Both the position numbers and the translations under genes were made by a program. A stretch of DNA of 9,295 bases from Alphaproteobacteria bacterium (GTDB lineage Bacteria > Pseudomonadota > Alphaproteobacteria > Micropepsales > Micropepsaceae): assembly GCA_025935155.1 (NCBI GenBank), contig JAICVV010000057.1, positions 1-9,295 on the forward strand, written 5' to 3'. This document shows, one piece after another, positions 1 through 7,865 of the stretch (position 1 is its first letter; the number at the start of each line of letters is the position of its first letter). The notes beneath the pieces are model-generated. The model was not told the DNA's origin, made no database searches, and was given only the letters and a program-made list of their open reading frames with translations.

Positions 1-846
1 GCAGCCGATCCCATATTCATTGTCGGCCTGCCGCGCTCCGGCTCTACCCTGATCGAGCAAATCCTGGCGAGCCATTCGATGGTCGAAGGCACCAAGGAAT
101 TGACAGTGCTCAACGCGATCGCAACGCGCGGTTCTGGCTACGGCGTCGCACAATATCCGGAAAACCTGCGGTATCTGAAAATTGAGGAGTTCAGGGCCAC
201 AGGCGATGAATATCTCGCCCGCACGCGCCCTTACCGGAAACTGCGGCGGCCGTTTTTCGTCGACAAGGCGCCGGCCAATTTTCACCATTTGGGGCTGCTG
301 CATCTGAGTCTTCCGAACGCCAAGATCATCGATGCGCGCCGCCATCCGTTGGGATGCGGGTTTGCTGTTTTCCGGCAATATTTCCCCCAGGCATTCGGCT
401 TTGCGTTCGATCTCGCGGAGATTGGCCGCTACTACCGCGACTACGTCGAACTGATGACGCATTTCGATACAGTGCTGCCCGGCCGCACCCATCGCGTGTT
501 CTACGAACGGCTGGTTGCAAGCCCGGAACGGGAGATCCGCTCCCTGCTTGAGTATTGCGGTCTTCCTTTCGAGGAGAACTGCCTGCGCTTCTACGAAACG
601 AAGCGCGCGGTGCTGACGCCGAGCGCCGAGCAGGTTCGCCAGCCCATCTTCACGGATGCGCTGGAGCAATGGCGCAATTATGAGGCATGGCTGGGACAGC
701 TGAAATCAGCGCTGGGCGATGTCCTCAGCTCGTATCCTGAAGTACCACAATTCGACAAACCGCAGATTTACGGAACTCCGTGGACAGTGTCCGCTAGTTT
801 TCGTGCGGTCAGCATAACTCCTCAGGCACCGCGGGATACGAAGTGA
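1..846 (+). CDS. Sulfotransferase domain protein, 3' part (5' end outside the window)
   Basis: This is the C-terminal 281 residues of a PAPS-dependent sulfotransferase, open from base 1 in frame 1. Such enzymes move a sulfuryl group from PAPS to an acceptor; the acceptor cannot be told from sequence. The 5'-phosphosulfate loop GLPRSGSTLIEQ lies at residues 9-20 of the visible part. The conserved core DKAPANF follows at about residue 88, and the 3'-phosphate-binding segment KIIDARRHP at about 108. These match the Sulfotransfer_3 type found in TPR-sulfotransferase proteins. The minus-strand neighbour has TPRs before the same domain, so this protein probably does too, but that part lies upstream. 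The protein runs about 28 residues past the point where the paralog ends (after SYPEVP), and the last 38 bp overlap the 3' end of that paralog. The family call is firm; the substrate is unknown. Confidence 0.9.
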   Translation, partial: AADPIFIVGLPRSGSTLIEQILASHSMVEGTKELTVLNAIATRGSGYGVAQYPENLRYLKIEEFRATGDEYLARTRPYRKLRRPFFVDKAPANFHHLGLLHLSLPNAKIIDARRHPLGCGFAVFRQYFPQAFGFAFDLAEIGRYYRDYVELMTHFDTVLPGRTHRVFYERLVASPEREIRSLLEYCGLPFEENCLRFYETKRAVLTPSAEQVRQPIFTDALEQWRNYEAWLGQLKSALGDVLSSYPEVPQFDKPQIYGTPWTVSASFRAVSITPQAPRDTK

Positions 847-1573
847 AGGCCGTACCGAGAGCTTTGATCAACGGCCCGAGCCAAGGCTCATAGTTTCGCC
901 AGTAATCGACGGCTTCTCCGGTGATTGGCCTGCGAACCTGCTCGGAGCTTGGAGTCAGCACGGTTCGCTTGGTTTCATAAAATCGAAGGCAATTCTCTTC
1001 GAACGGAAGACCGAGGTAGTCTAACAGCCTTCGAACTTCGGCCTCCGGATTTGCAACCATTTCTTCGTAGATCACGCGGTGAATTCTTCCCGGCAGCACC
1101 TGATCGAAATGGGCCATGAGTTCGATGTAGTTGCGATAAAATAGCCCCAGCTCGTTGAGGCGAAGCCGTCCCTTGCTGCTGTAATGTTTGAACATCGATA
1201 GGCTGGAGGCCACGGGATGCCGGCGCGCGTCGATAATTTTCGCGTTCGGCAGTATCAAGTGCATCATTCCGACATGAGAAAAATTGGCGGGCTTTTTGTC
1301 GATAAAGAATGGCCGGCTGAGCTTCCGATGCACCTGCGAATCACGGAGATACTCTTCGCCCAGACTGGCAAGGTCGGGCGCGGGCATTTCCGAGATCACT
1401 CTTAGATAATCCGTGCTGAAGGCGGGACCGCCCTCGCGCTCCGGCAGCCGTTCTGCAAGTGCCGTTATATACGGCAGTTCCGATGTTCCCTCGATGGCGG
1501 AGTGGCTCGAAAGTATCTGTTCGATCAGCGTCGATCCCGAGCGCGGCCGCCCCAGGATGAAAATAGGGTCCGG
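1..1573. repeat. Diverged inverted duplication of a sulfotransferase domain
   Basis: The sulfotransferase domain encoded on the plus strand (1 to about 760) is repeated on the minus strand (about 1573 down to 809). Long peptide blocks are shared in the same order: the PAPS loop, PFF(V/I)DK(A/K)PANF, LPNAKIIDARRHP, GLPFEENCLRFYETKR, and the end WRNYE-WLG. The DNA has diverged, so this is a gene-level inverted duplication and not a recent perfect repeat. Whether the TPR part of the first gene was also duplicated cannot be seen here. Confidence 0.7.
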
Positions 1574-2509
1574 TTTTTTGCATCCGGCACCGCTACGGGT
1601 TCGAAAGAACTCCGGTGTGAACAATGCCTTGTTGGCGGCCACGCCTGATTCCAGCGTTTCCGGATCGTAACTGATTCGCAGCCGCATCGCCGCGTTGGCT
1701 TTGGCATACAGCTCCCATGAGCGGTTATAGATGTGGAAATCTTCGTAAGCCTTGCCCAGCGCGAACTGCAATGGAATCCGATCGTCCGGCGAAATGTTCG
1801 TGTGACCAAGTTGCTCCCGCATTTCCTGAATATCGGCTTCGGTGAAACGGACTGTCTTCATATTTGCCAGGCTCCAATAAGCCCTGCCAAACCAGGGCCG
1901 GCACGCAATTGCCCGCCTGTACGAATCGACAGCTTTATCGTGAATACCAACGGCGCGAAGCGCATGGCCATAGCTGAGCCATGACTCCGCACGGGCGGGA
2001 TTCTCGGCTGCCAGCTCCTCGCAGATTGAAAGCGATCGCTTGTTCTCGGCGATTGTTTCGAGAATATTGGCCTGCAGCTGACGAAACAGTGGATTGCGCG
2101 AGTCGCGATTGAGCAACCAATCCAATTCGCGGAGAGCGGCTACGAACTGGCTGAGTTGGAAAAGCACAGTCGCATAATTAAAGCGCGCAGCAGCAAACTC
2201 GGGCTCGAGTTCCACGCAACGGGCAAGCAGCAGCACCGCTTCCCTGCGGCGGCCGCAATGTATCAGCAGCTGCGCCATAAGATTCATAGAGTCTGGATCG
2301 TCGGGGAAATCGGCCAGGTCTTCCTTTAATTCTGCTTCTGCGGTCGCAATACGATTGCCGCGCAAGTCGGCAGCAATGCGTTGCAAACGCGGCCGGCGCA
2401 GAGGCCTTTGAGCACTCAGGCTTGCCGCTGCCAGCGCAAACGAATCCGGTTCTGCCGGTGTGCCAACCGAGGTGGCGTGAGACATTTTGGGCTGGGTTGG
2501 TTGATTCAT
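809..2509 (-). CDS. TPR-repeat sulfotransferase
   Basis: This is a complete two-part protein of 566 residues from the ATG at 2509. Residues about 40-270 are helical TPR-like repeats, for example the segments around LAQLLIHCGRRREAVLLLAR-like helices and SYGHALRAVGIHDKAVDSY, which normally bind a protein or peptide partner. From about residue 313 comes a sulfotransferase domain: PAPS loop GRPRSGSTLIEQ at about 320-331, core DKKPANF at about 404, and 3'-phosphate segment KIIDARRHP at about 423. A cytoplasmic protein is likely, as no signal peptide or membrane helix is seen. The frame continues upstream to a TTG at 2536 (nine more residues) and has a further ATG at 2485. None of the three has a good Shine-Dalgarno sequence, so the start is uncertain. 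It is paralogous to the converging gene at 1-846, sharing GLPFEENCLRFYETKR exactly. The acceptor is unknown. Confidence 0.9.
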   Translation of the reverse strand: MNQPTQPKMSHATSVGTPAEPDSFALAAASLSAQRPLRRPRLQRIAADLRGNRIATAEAELKEDLADFPDDPDSMNLMAQLLIHCGRRREAVLLLARCVELEPEFAAARFNYATVLFQLSQFVAALRELDWLLNRDSRNPLFRQLQANILETIAENKRSLSICEELAAENPARAESWLSYGHALRAVGIHDKAVDSYRRAIACRPWFGRAYWSLANMKTVRFTEADIQEMREQLGHTNISPDDRIPLQFALGKAYEDFHIYNRSWELYAKANAAMRLRISYDPETLESGVAANKALFTPEFFRTRSGAGCKKPDPIFILGRPRSGSTLIEQILSSHSAIEGTSELPYITALAERLPEREGGPAFSTDYLRVISEMPAPDLASLGEEYLRDSQVHRKLSRPFFIDKKPANFSHVGMMHLILPNAKIIDARRHPVASSLSMFKHYSSKGRLRLNELGLFYRNYIELMAHFDQVLPGRIHRVIYEEMVANPEAEVRRLLDYLGLPFEENCLRFYETKRTVLTPSSEQVRRPITGEAVDYWRNYEPWLGPLIKALGTAFTSYPAVPEELC

Positions 2510-2615
2510 GGGTTCGCGGGAGCTGGAGCAGGACAAGCAGAGTGAAATCCAGAATGCGAGTAAGCAATGTGGACTGTCGTGAATTCAATCTCGCCTAGGG
2601 TGCCCGGAAAACAAA

Positions 2616-2638
2616 GAGGGCGGCCACTGGCCGCCCTC
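2616..2638 (-). terminator. Rho-independent terminator of the secreted-protein gene
   Basis: A perfect 10-bp GC-rich stem (2616-2625 with 2629-2638) surrounds a 3-nt loop. On the minus strand it is followed directly by TTTGTTTT. The plus-strand side has no T-run, so it should end transcription coming from the minus-strand gene at 2685-3356. It insulates the sulfotransferase gene downstream. Confidence 0.85.
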
Positions 2639-2646
2639 CCCCTTAA

Positions 2647-2663
2647 ATTCCCGGTACGGGAAT
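2647..2663 (-). terminator. Second hairpin downstream of the secreted-protein gene
   Basis: Perfect 7-bp arms (ATTCCCG and CGGGAAT) surround a 3-nt loop, 21 bp past the stop codon. On the minus strand the sequence after it is TTTAAGG, a poor T-run. It may be an RNA-stabilising 3' hairpin or a weak first terminator ahead of the strong one at 2616-2638. Confidence 0.45.
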
Positions 2664-2684
2664 CCAGATATCGCGTACCCGGTA

Positions 2685-3356
2685 TTAGAGGGTCGCGTCC
2701 TTGCCCTTGAGCGCGAACATGAAGTCCGGACCATAGCCGAGACATTCCGTGCCCCAAGTCGTGCAGAGACCGAAGCCGCCGCCCGGATTCTGCCAGGCGT
2801 AGGCGTTGCCCGTCTGCACGGAGTTGCCTTCCCAGCCCCACTCGCCACCTTGCGAGAAAGCCAGGTTCGCCTGAACGGAAAGCCAGTACGTGCCAGCTTT
2901 CAGGCTGATCTTGCAGGACTTCGGCAGCTTGATGGTGAAGCTACCGCCAGCGTCGTTCGCAATGTTGACGTTATCGCATTCTGTCTTGAGCGATCCCGGC
3001 AGGCCGCCCTTGTTCTTGTAGACAAAAATGTTCACGGACGTGGCTGGGCCGTAGCCGTTAAAATAGACGCCCGTCACGTCAACTTCCTTGACCTTCCATT
3101 TATGGCCCGACGGAACCTGGAAATCGTCGGCAGCCTGAGCGTCATAGGCGTCGAAGGTCGATTCGAAGTTCTGGGAGACGAGGCCGACGCCATTGTCGTT
3201 GCCGTTTTGGTCGTAAAGGGTCGTGCTGCCCGGCGCCACACCCGAAACGACGTGGTGCGCTGGGACATGAGCAACCAGGCTCGGATGCGTGGCGGCAGAA
3301 GCGGCGCCGCCCATTACAAGAATGGCCGCAGAGGCCAGAAGTACAGTCTTCGTCAT
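2685..3356 (-). CDS. Secreted protein of unknown function
   Basis: This is a 223-residue protein with a clear Sec signal peptide: basic start MTK, a hydrophobic stretch at about 5-18, and an AXA-type cleavage site after about residue 21 (ASA). The mature part has alternating short hydrophobic and polar stretches, is rich in Gly, Asn, Tyr and Trp, and has no further membrane helix, lipobox or C-terminal anchor. This suggests a mostly beta, extracellular or periplasmic fold. The segment around residues 76-121 (AADDFQVPSG, then GPATSVNIFVYKNKGGLPG) resembles N-terminal beta-domains of secreted proteins that I recall from several soil bacteria, but I cannot name a family. Four cysteines (127, 148, 198, 205) could form two disulfides. 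A D/N-rich loop at 49-55 could bind a cation. The ATG has a strong Shine-Dalgarno AGGGGG just upstream. Lysine codons are nearly all AAG, and with the strong terminator this suggests good expression. Confidence 0.88.
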   Translation of the reverse strand: MTKTVLLASAAILVMGGAASAATHPSLVAHVPAHHVVSGVAPGSTTLYDQNGNDNGVGLVSQNFESTFDAYDAQAADDFQVPSGHKWKVKEVDVTGVYFNGYGPATSVNIFVYKNKGGLPGSLKTECDNVNIANDAGGSFTIKLPKSCKISLKAGTYWLSVQANLAFSQGGEWGWEGNSVQTGNAYAWQNPGGGFGLCTTWGTECLGYGPDFMFALKGKDATL

Positions 3357-3376
3357 TGAAAACCCCCTGGGTTTTG

Positions 3377-3395
3377 GACAGGAACGATCCCTGTC
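3377..3395 (-). other. Stem-loop in the leader of the secreted-protein gene
   Basis: Six-base-pair arms GACAGG and CCTGTC surround a 7-nt loop, about 20 bp upstream of the start codon and just before the Shine-Dalgarno sequence. In the mRNA it could affect stability or ribosome access. Its function is inferred only from position. Confidence 0.35.
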
Positions 3396-3407
3396 GGTCG
3401 CGCGGAC

Positions 3408-3434
3408 GTTATCGGCGGATTAATGTCTCCGCAA
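3408..3434 (-). promoter_or_regulatory. Candidate promoter of the secreted-protein gene
   Basis: On the minus strand TTGCGGA (3434-3428), 12 bp and CCGATAAC (3415-3408) loosely fit the alphaproteobacterial housekeeping consensus TTGACGS-N10-14-GCTANAWC. It lies about 50 bp upstream of the ATG. The -35 part is weak (four of seven positions), so the call is tentative. Confidence 0.3.
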
Positions 3435-3441
3435 GCGGAGA
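3426..3441. promoter_or_regulatory. Palindrome, possible operator, overlapping the candidate -35
   Basis: TCTCCGCAAGCGGAGA has perfect 7-bp arms around a 2-bp centre. It covers the candidate -35 element of the secreted-protein gene. This is the geometry of a dimeric repressor site, but no regulator is known here. A chance palindrome in GC-rich DNA is possible. Confidence 0.35.
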
Positions 3442-4162
<721 letters not shown>

Positions 4163-4184
4163 TCAGGAGTTGAAGGGAAACCTC

Positions 4185-5594
4185 ATGGCAAACCCAGGCG
4201 CTATTCTGAAGCTCATCAAGGAGAAGGAGGTCAAGTTCGTGGACCTCCGCTTCACCGATCCCCGCGGCAAGTGGCAGCACGTTACATTCGATCTCTCGCT
4301 GGTAGATGAGGAGTTCCTCACCGAAGGCACCATGTTCGACGGTTCTTCGATTGCCGGCTGGAAGGCGATCAACGAATCCGACATGACGCTCCTGCCTGAC
4401 TGCGAAACGGCGGTCATCGATCCATTTTTTGCGCAGACCACATTATCTCTGATCTGCGATGTGGTTGAGCCAACCACGGGCCAGCGCTACGGCCGCGATC
4501 CCCGTTCGATGGCGAAGGCCGCGGAAAAGTACCTGGCATCGTCGGGGGTGGGCGACACCGCCTATTTCGGCCCGGAGGCCGAGTTCTTCATCTTCGACGA
4601 CGTGCGCTTCGGCGTGGAAATGAACAAGGGATTCTACTTCATCGATTCCTCGGAAGGCTCCTACAATACGGGAAAGGAGATCGAGGGCGGCAATCTGGGT
4701 CACCGTCCCAGTGTGAAGGGAGGTTATTTCCCAGTTCCGCCGGTGGACTCAGCCCAGGATATTCGCGGCGAGATGCTCGCCATCATGGGTGAGATGGGCA
4801 TCCAGCCGGAGAAGCACCATCACGAAGTCGCCAGCTCACAGCACGAACTTGGCTTCAAGTTCAACACGCTGACGAGATGCGGCGATCACATGCAACTCTA
4901 CAAGTACATCGTCCACCAGGTCGCTGCGTCTTACGGTAAGACGGCGACGTTCATGCCGAAGCCGATTGTCGGCGACAACGGCTCCGGCATGCATGTGCAT
5001 CAGTCGATCTGGAAAGGCGGCAAGCCGCTGTTCGCGGGCTCTGGTTACGCAGATTTGTCCGATACTTGCCTCTACTACATCGGCGGCATCATCAAGCACG
5101 CCAGAGCACTCAACGCCCTCACCAATCCGCTGACCAATTCCTACAAGCGGCTCATCCCAGGCTTCGAGGCACCTGTGCTGCTCGCCTATTCATCGCGCAA
5201 CCGGTCGGCATCGTGCCGGATTCCATTTGCGTCGTCGCCCAACGCCAAGCGTGTAGAAGTGCGTTTCCCCGATCCGGGCGCGAATCCGTATCTCGCTTAC
5301 GCATCGATGCTGATGGCCGGCCTCGACGGCATCGAAAACAAGATTCATCCCGGCGATCCGATGGACAAGGACCTGTATGCCCTTCCACCGGCAGAATTGA
5401 AAGAAGTGCCGACAGTGTGCGGCTCACTGCGGCAAGCGCTGGAATCCCTCGACCGCGATCGCGCGTTCCTGAAAAAGGGTGGCGTATTCAACGACGACTT
5501 CATCGACAGCTACATCGAACTGAAGATGCAGGAGGTGTACGCCTTCGAGCACACCCCGCATCCGATCGAATTCAAGATGTATTACAGCGTCTGA
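4185..5594 (+). CDS. glnA: Glutamine synthetase, type I
   Basis: The enzyme makes glutamine from glutamate, ammonia and ATP, working as a cytoplasmic dodecamer. The 469-residue length is that of the adenylylated GSI-beta class. The N-terminal beta-grasp domain carries [10 protein letters not shown] at 50-59, next to the active site. Catalytic-domain motifs follow: [11 protein letters not shown] at 128-138 (metal-binding Glu), [12 protein letters not shown] near 210-221, [10 protein letters not shown] at 265-274, and [13 protein letters not shown] at 318-330 with the Arg-rich [10 protein letters not shown] after it. Tyr398 in [10 protein letters not shown] is the adenylylation site for GlnE, so activity should be controlled covalently through PII. 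The start is the ATG at 4185 after AAGGGA; an open extension back into glnB is not part of the family. No strong terminator is seen just downstream. Confidence 0.98.
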   Translation: MANPGAILKLIKEKEVKFVDLRFTDPRGKWQHVTFDLSLVDEEFLTEGTMFDGSSIAGWKAINESDMTLLPDCETAVIDPFFAQTTLSLICDVVEPTTGQRYGRDPRSMAKAAEKYLASSGVGDTAYFGPEAEFFIFDDVRFGVEMNKGFYFIDSSEGSYNTGKEIEGGNLGHRPSVKGGYFPVPPVDSAQDIRGEMLAIMGEMGIQPEKHHHEVASSQHELGFKFNTLTRCGDHMQLYKYIVHQVAASYGKTATFMPKPIVGDNGSGMHVHQSIWKGGKPLFAGSGYADLSDTCLYYIGGIIKHARALNALTNPLTNSYKRLIPGFEAPVLLAYSSRNRSASCRIPFASSPNAKRVEVRFPDPGANPYLAYASMLMAGLDGIENKIHPGDPMDKDLYALPPAELKEVPTVCGSLRQALESLDRDRAFLKKGGVFNDDFIDSYIELKMQEVYAFEHTPHPIEFKMYYSV

Positions 5595-5645
5595 GTACAC
5601 GCAGCTAAGCGTCTGATTGGCGGGCGCTCTTTTGCGTTTGGCAAC

Positions 5646-5655
5646 CGCCTAGGCG
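5646..5655. other. Short perfect palindrome between glnA and the DUF998-like gene
   Basis: CGCCTAGGCG is a perfect 10-bp palindrome in the 133-bp gap between glnA and the next gene. It could be a regulatory site or chance. Around it GGCGG (5619-5623) can pair with CCGCC (5645-5649), but no T-run follows, so I do not call a terminator. Confidence 0.25.
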
Positions 5656-5714
5656 AATCGTGTGTACAACGCCAAGCGTATAGGCCGACGAACGTATCAC
5701 CGGCCGTTACTGCC

Positions 5715-5720
5715 GAAGGG
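5715..5720 (+). promoter_or_regulatory. Ribosome binding site deciding the GTG start at 5728
   Basis: GAAGGG lies 7 nt before the GTG at 5728. The same frame opens earlier at a GTG at 5662, but that site has no Shine-Dalgarno sequence and would add a basic 22-residue leader ahead of the first membrane helix. The later start is therefore preferred. Confidence 0.6.
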
Positions 5721-5727
5721 AAAATCC

Positions 5728-6363
5728 GTGAAGCGCTACGGCCTTCTGTTCGGCCCTCTGGCCGCGGTCATCTTTGTCTTTGGCGTTGCCGGATTGCCGA
5801 CATTGGTTCCCGGCTACAGCCATGTGCACCAGACAATAAGCGAAATCGGAGAGGTTGGCTCGCCAGCACGGGCACCGTTCACGGCGGTGGCCCTGCTTGT
5901 GGCGTTCTGCACTGCGACGTTCGCGGTCGCGTTGCGCAATGCAAGCATTGCAGCAGAACACTCCAGCGTTGCGGCATATCTCATGGGTTGCATGGCGATT
6001 TCCCTTGCTGGAGTTGGCATTTTCGCCTTCCCGCATCCGCTGCACAACGTTTTCGGAATTTCGGAACTTGTTGGCTATCAGGCGCCGCTTGGGTTTGCTC
6101 TCGCATGGCGAGGTGACGGGCGCGCGAAGAGCCTCGTCGTCTTCTCGTGGGTGATGTTTATGGCCGTCTGGATAGCCATCGTGCTGAACCTAGGATCGCT
6201 CGATCCTGCGGGCTCGCTTTGGCGGCACGTGAAGCCCGCGATTGGTATTGCGCAACGCGCGCTGTTCGGCGCCTGGTTCGCATGGTGCGCAGTGATCGGT
6301 CTAATGCTGTTCAATCGCGCGGCGGCTTGGCTCAATGGCAGCAGACCTAGGCGGCGGTGTTGA
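5728..6363 (+). CDS. DUF998-like integral membrane protein
   Basis: This is a 211-residue protein of unknown function from the GTG at 5728. About six hydrophobic helices are visible, near residues 5-25, 50-70, 82-102, 112-128, 136-155 and 172-197. The loop HVHQTISEIGEVGSP (33-46) after the first helix and the FPHPLHNVFG segment (101-110) resemble the DUF998 family of inner-membrane proteins, whose activity is not established. It is transcribed in the same direction as glnA, 133 bp after it, with its own ribosome binding site; readthrough from glnA is possible since no strong terminator intervenes. The last 17 bp overlap the 3' end of the converging histidine kinase gene. The C-terminus is basic (SRPRRRC) and likely cytoplasmic. 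The family assignment rests on remembered motifs and topology. Confidence 0.8.
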   Translation: MKRYGLLFGPLAAVIFVFGVAGLPTLVPGYSHVHQTISEIGEVGSPARAPFTAVALLVAFCTATFAVALRNASIAAEHSSVAAYLMGCMAISLAGVGIFAFPHPLHNVFGISELVGYQAPLGFALAWRGDGRAKSLVVFSWVMFMAVWIAIVLNLGSLDPAGSLWRHVKPAIGIAQRALFGAWFAWCAVIGLMLFNRAAAWLNGSRPRRRC

Positions 6364-7807
6364 TTTTCTCGCGCGCAATGCCCGCAGTTTGCCCGGCGGC
6401 TGTGCTGAACGCTGACGGCAGCACAACGTAGGCGCTGCAACCTCGGCCGGCACCGCTTTCGATCCAGACGTGGCCGCCATGCAGTTCCGCCAGATTGCGG
6501 ACCAGAGCGAGGCCAAGTCCGGTTCCCTCCTGCCGGCCGTAGCGATTGTCGACGCTACTGAAGGGCCGGAAAATTGTAGCCAGTCTGTCGGGTGGAATAC
6601 CCGGTCCATTGTCTTCGACCGCGATTTGAAATCCTCCGTCCGCAGCGCGTGAGCCTTTGACCTGTATTGTGCCGCCGATCGGCGTGAACTTGACCGCGTT
6701 CGACACCAGATTAATGAGGATCTGCTTGAGCCCCCGCGCATCGGCGAATAAGGCAGGCGCGGATGGATCGACTTCGATCGTCAACTTCTGTTTACGCTCG
6801 CGGGCCTTCAGCCTCGTGATCCTCAACGCCGCCTCGAACGTTGCTTCCGGCTCCAGCAGCTGGGGAGCGAGCTCCATCTTGCCCGCTTCAATTTTCGCGA
6901 TATCCAGCAGATCGTTGATGAGGCTGAGAAGGTGCTTGCCGGAAGCGTGAATATCCGCCGCATATTCCGCATAGCGATTCACGCCTTCCGGCCCGAAATG
7001 CTGCTCCGCGATAATTTCTGAGAAGCCAAGAATAGCGTTCAGGGGCGTGCGCAATTCATGACTCATATGGGCGAGGAATGCCGTCTTGGAAGCATTGGCC
7101 GCTTCCGCTTCGAACCGCTTACGCAGGGCTTCGTCGCGCGCTTCCTCGATTTCGTGCGCCAAGTCCTCCACTTCGAACCGAAGCCGCGAATCCTGGTCCA
7201 GCTGGCGCGCCATACGGCGGCCATCGAAAAATAGCAGCGCGGCGCAGCCCGGCAGCATCACGGCCAGCGCGGCATCGAGCACCGCGCCGGAAGTGGCAAA
7301 CCGAAGCGACGAAAGGACCACAAGCGGCGTCAGACACGCCACCAGCATTTCCCAGTGATTGGCCCGATTCACGATGACGCTCGCCATCGCGCAAATCACG
7401 CACGCCCACAGAAAAACGTGATTGGCGCCGCTTGACGGGTCCCAGAGCATCCACGGAAGCAGGCCCCAACCCGATCCGAGCAGCAATTGCACGCCGGCAA
7501 ATCGTGGGAACCAGCGCCACAACGTTTCCGCGCTGGAATGCGCTTGTATGCCAGCGCGATAGCCGTCCAAACAACGCCCGGCGAACCAGGTCACGGCGGC
7601 GATCGTAAGGGGGAACAGCGCCGCTTTCAGCAGAGGCCGGTTGCCCAGATATCCAAACGCTGCCGAGCCGAAGAAGGCGAGGATGGCCGACCAGCCCGGG
7701 GCGACAATGAGAGACGAGCGAACGACATCCGCCAGAACGTCGAGTTGGGATTTGAGAGCGCGGACGTCCCCATTTCGCCTTGTCCAGTACTGCTGACCTG
7801 GTCCCAC
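6347..7807 (-). CDS. Membrane sensor histidine kinase (orphan)
   Basis: This 486-residue hybrid of a membrane sensor and a HisKA/HATPase kinase core is read from a GTG. Residues about 35-195 hold around six hydrophobic helices with short loops, so the signal is probably sensed within or near the membrane rather than by a large periplasmic domain. A charged coiled-coil stretch follows at about 203-240. The phospho-acceptor is His250 in MSHELRTPLNAILGFSEI. The ATPase boxes are N (INLVSNAVKFT, 365-375), G1 (DNGPGI, 399-404), F (FRPF, 413-416) and G2 (GTGLGL, 428-433), all intact. The core resembles PleC/DivJ-type alphaproteobacterial kinases. No receiver domain and no response-regulator gene is adjacent, so the partner is unknown. 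The gene is divergent from parE and converges on the DUF998-like gene. Confidence 0.93.
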   Translation of the reverse strand: MGPGQQYWTRRNGDVRALKSQLDVLADVVRSSLIVAPGWSAILAFFGSAAFGYLGNRPLLKAALFPLTIAAVTWFAGRCLDGYRAGIQAHSSAETLWRWFPRFAGVQLLLGSGWGLLPWMLWDPSSGANHVFLWACVICAMASVIVNRANHWEMLVACLTPLVVLSSLRFATSGAVLDAALAVMLPGCAALLFFDGRRMARQLDQDSRLRFEVEDLAHEIEEARDEALRKRFEAEAANASKTAFLAHMSHELRTPLNAILGFSEIIAEQHFGPEGVNRYAEYAADIHASGKHLLSLINDLLDIAKIEAGKMELAPQLLEPEATFEAALRITRLKARERKQKLTIEVDPSAPALFADARGLKQILINLVSNAVKFTPIGGTIQVKGSRAADGGFQIAVEDNGPGIPPDRLATIFRPFSSVDNRYGRQEGTGLGLALVRNLAELHGGHVWIESGAGRGCSAYVVLPSAFSTAAGQTAGIAREKINTAA

Positions 7808-7813
7808 AGACCG

Positions 7814-7818
7814 CCCTC
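7814..7818 (-). promoter_or_regulatory. Ribosome binding site for the histidine kinase GTG start
   Basis: On the minus strand GAGGG lies 6 nt before the GTG at 7807-7805. This supports the GTG as the true start of the kinase gene. Confidence 0.55.
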
Positions 7819-7865
7819 GCGCCTAAGCCACCATTTCGGCTGTACGGTCCTAATATTTGCTCATT

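Noticed and set aside
2510..2536. TTG start for the TPR-sulfotransferase, adding nine residues
   Set aside because: TTG is a rare start, and the extra residues (SCSSSREP) look non-coding. No strong ribosome binding site supports it, though it cannot be excluded.
2850..3359. Plus-strand open frame of 169 codons opposite the secreted-protein gene
   Set aside because: The minus-strand frame has a signal peptide, Shine-Dalgarno sequence and terminator; the plus-strand product shows no domain or ribosome binding site.
5595..5727. Intrinsic terminator for glnA
   Set aside because: Only short or loose pairings are present and none is followed by a T-run in the right place.
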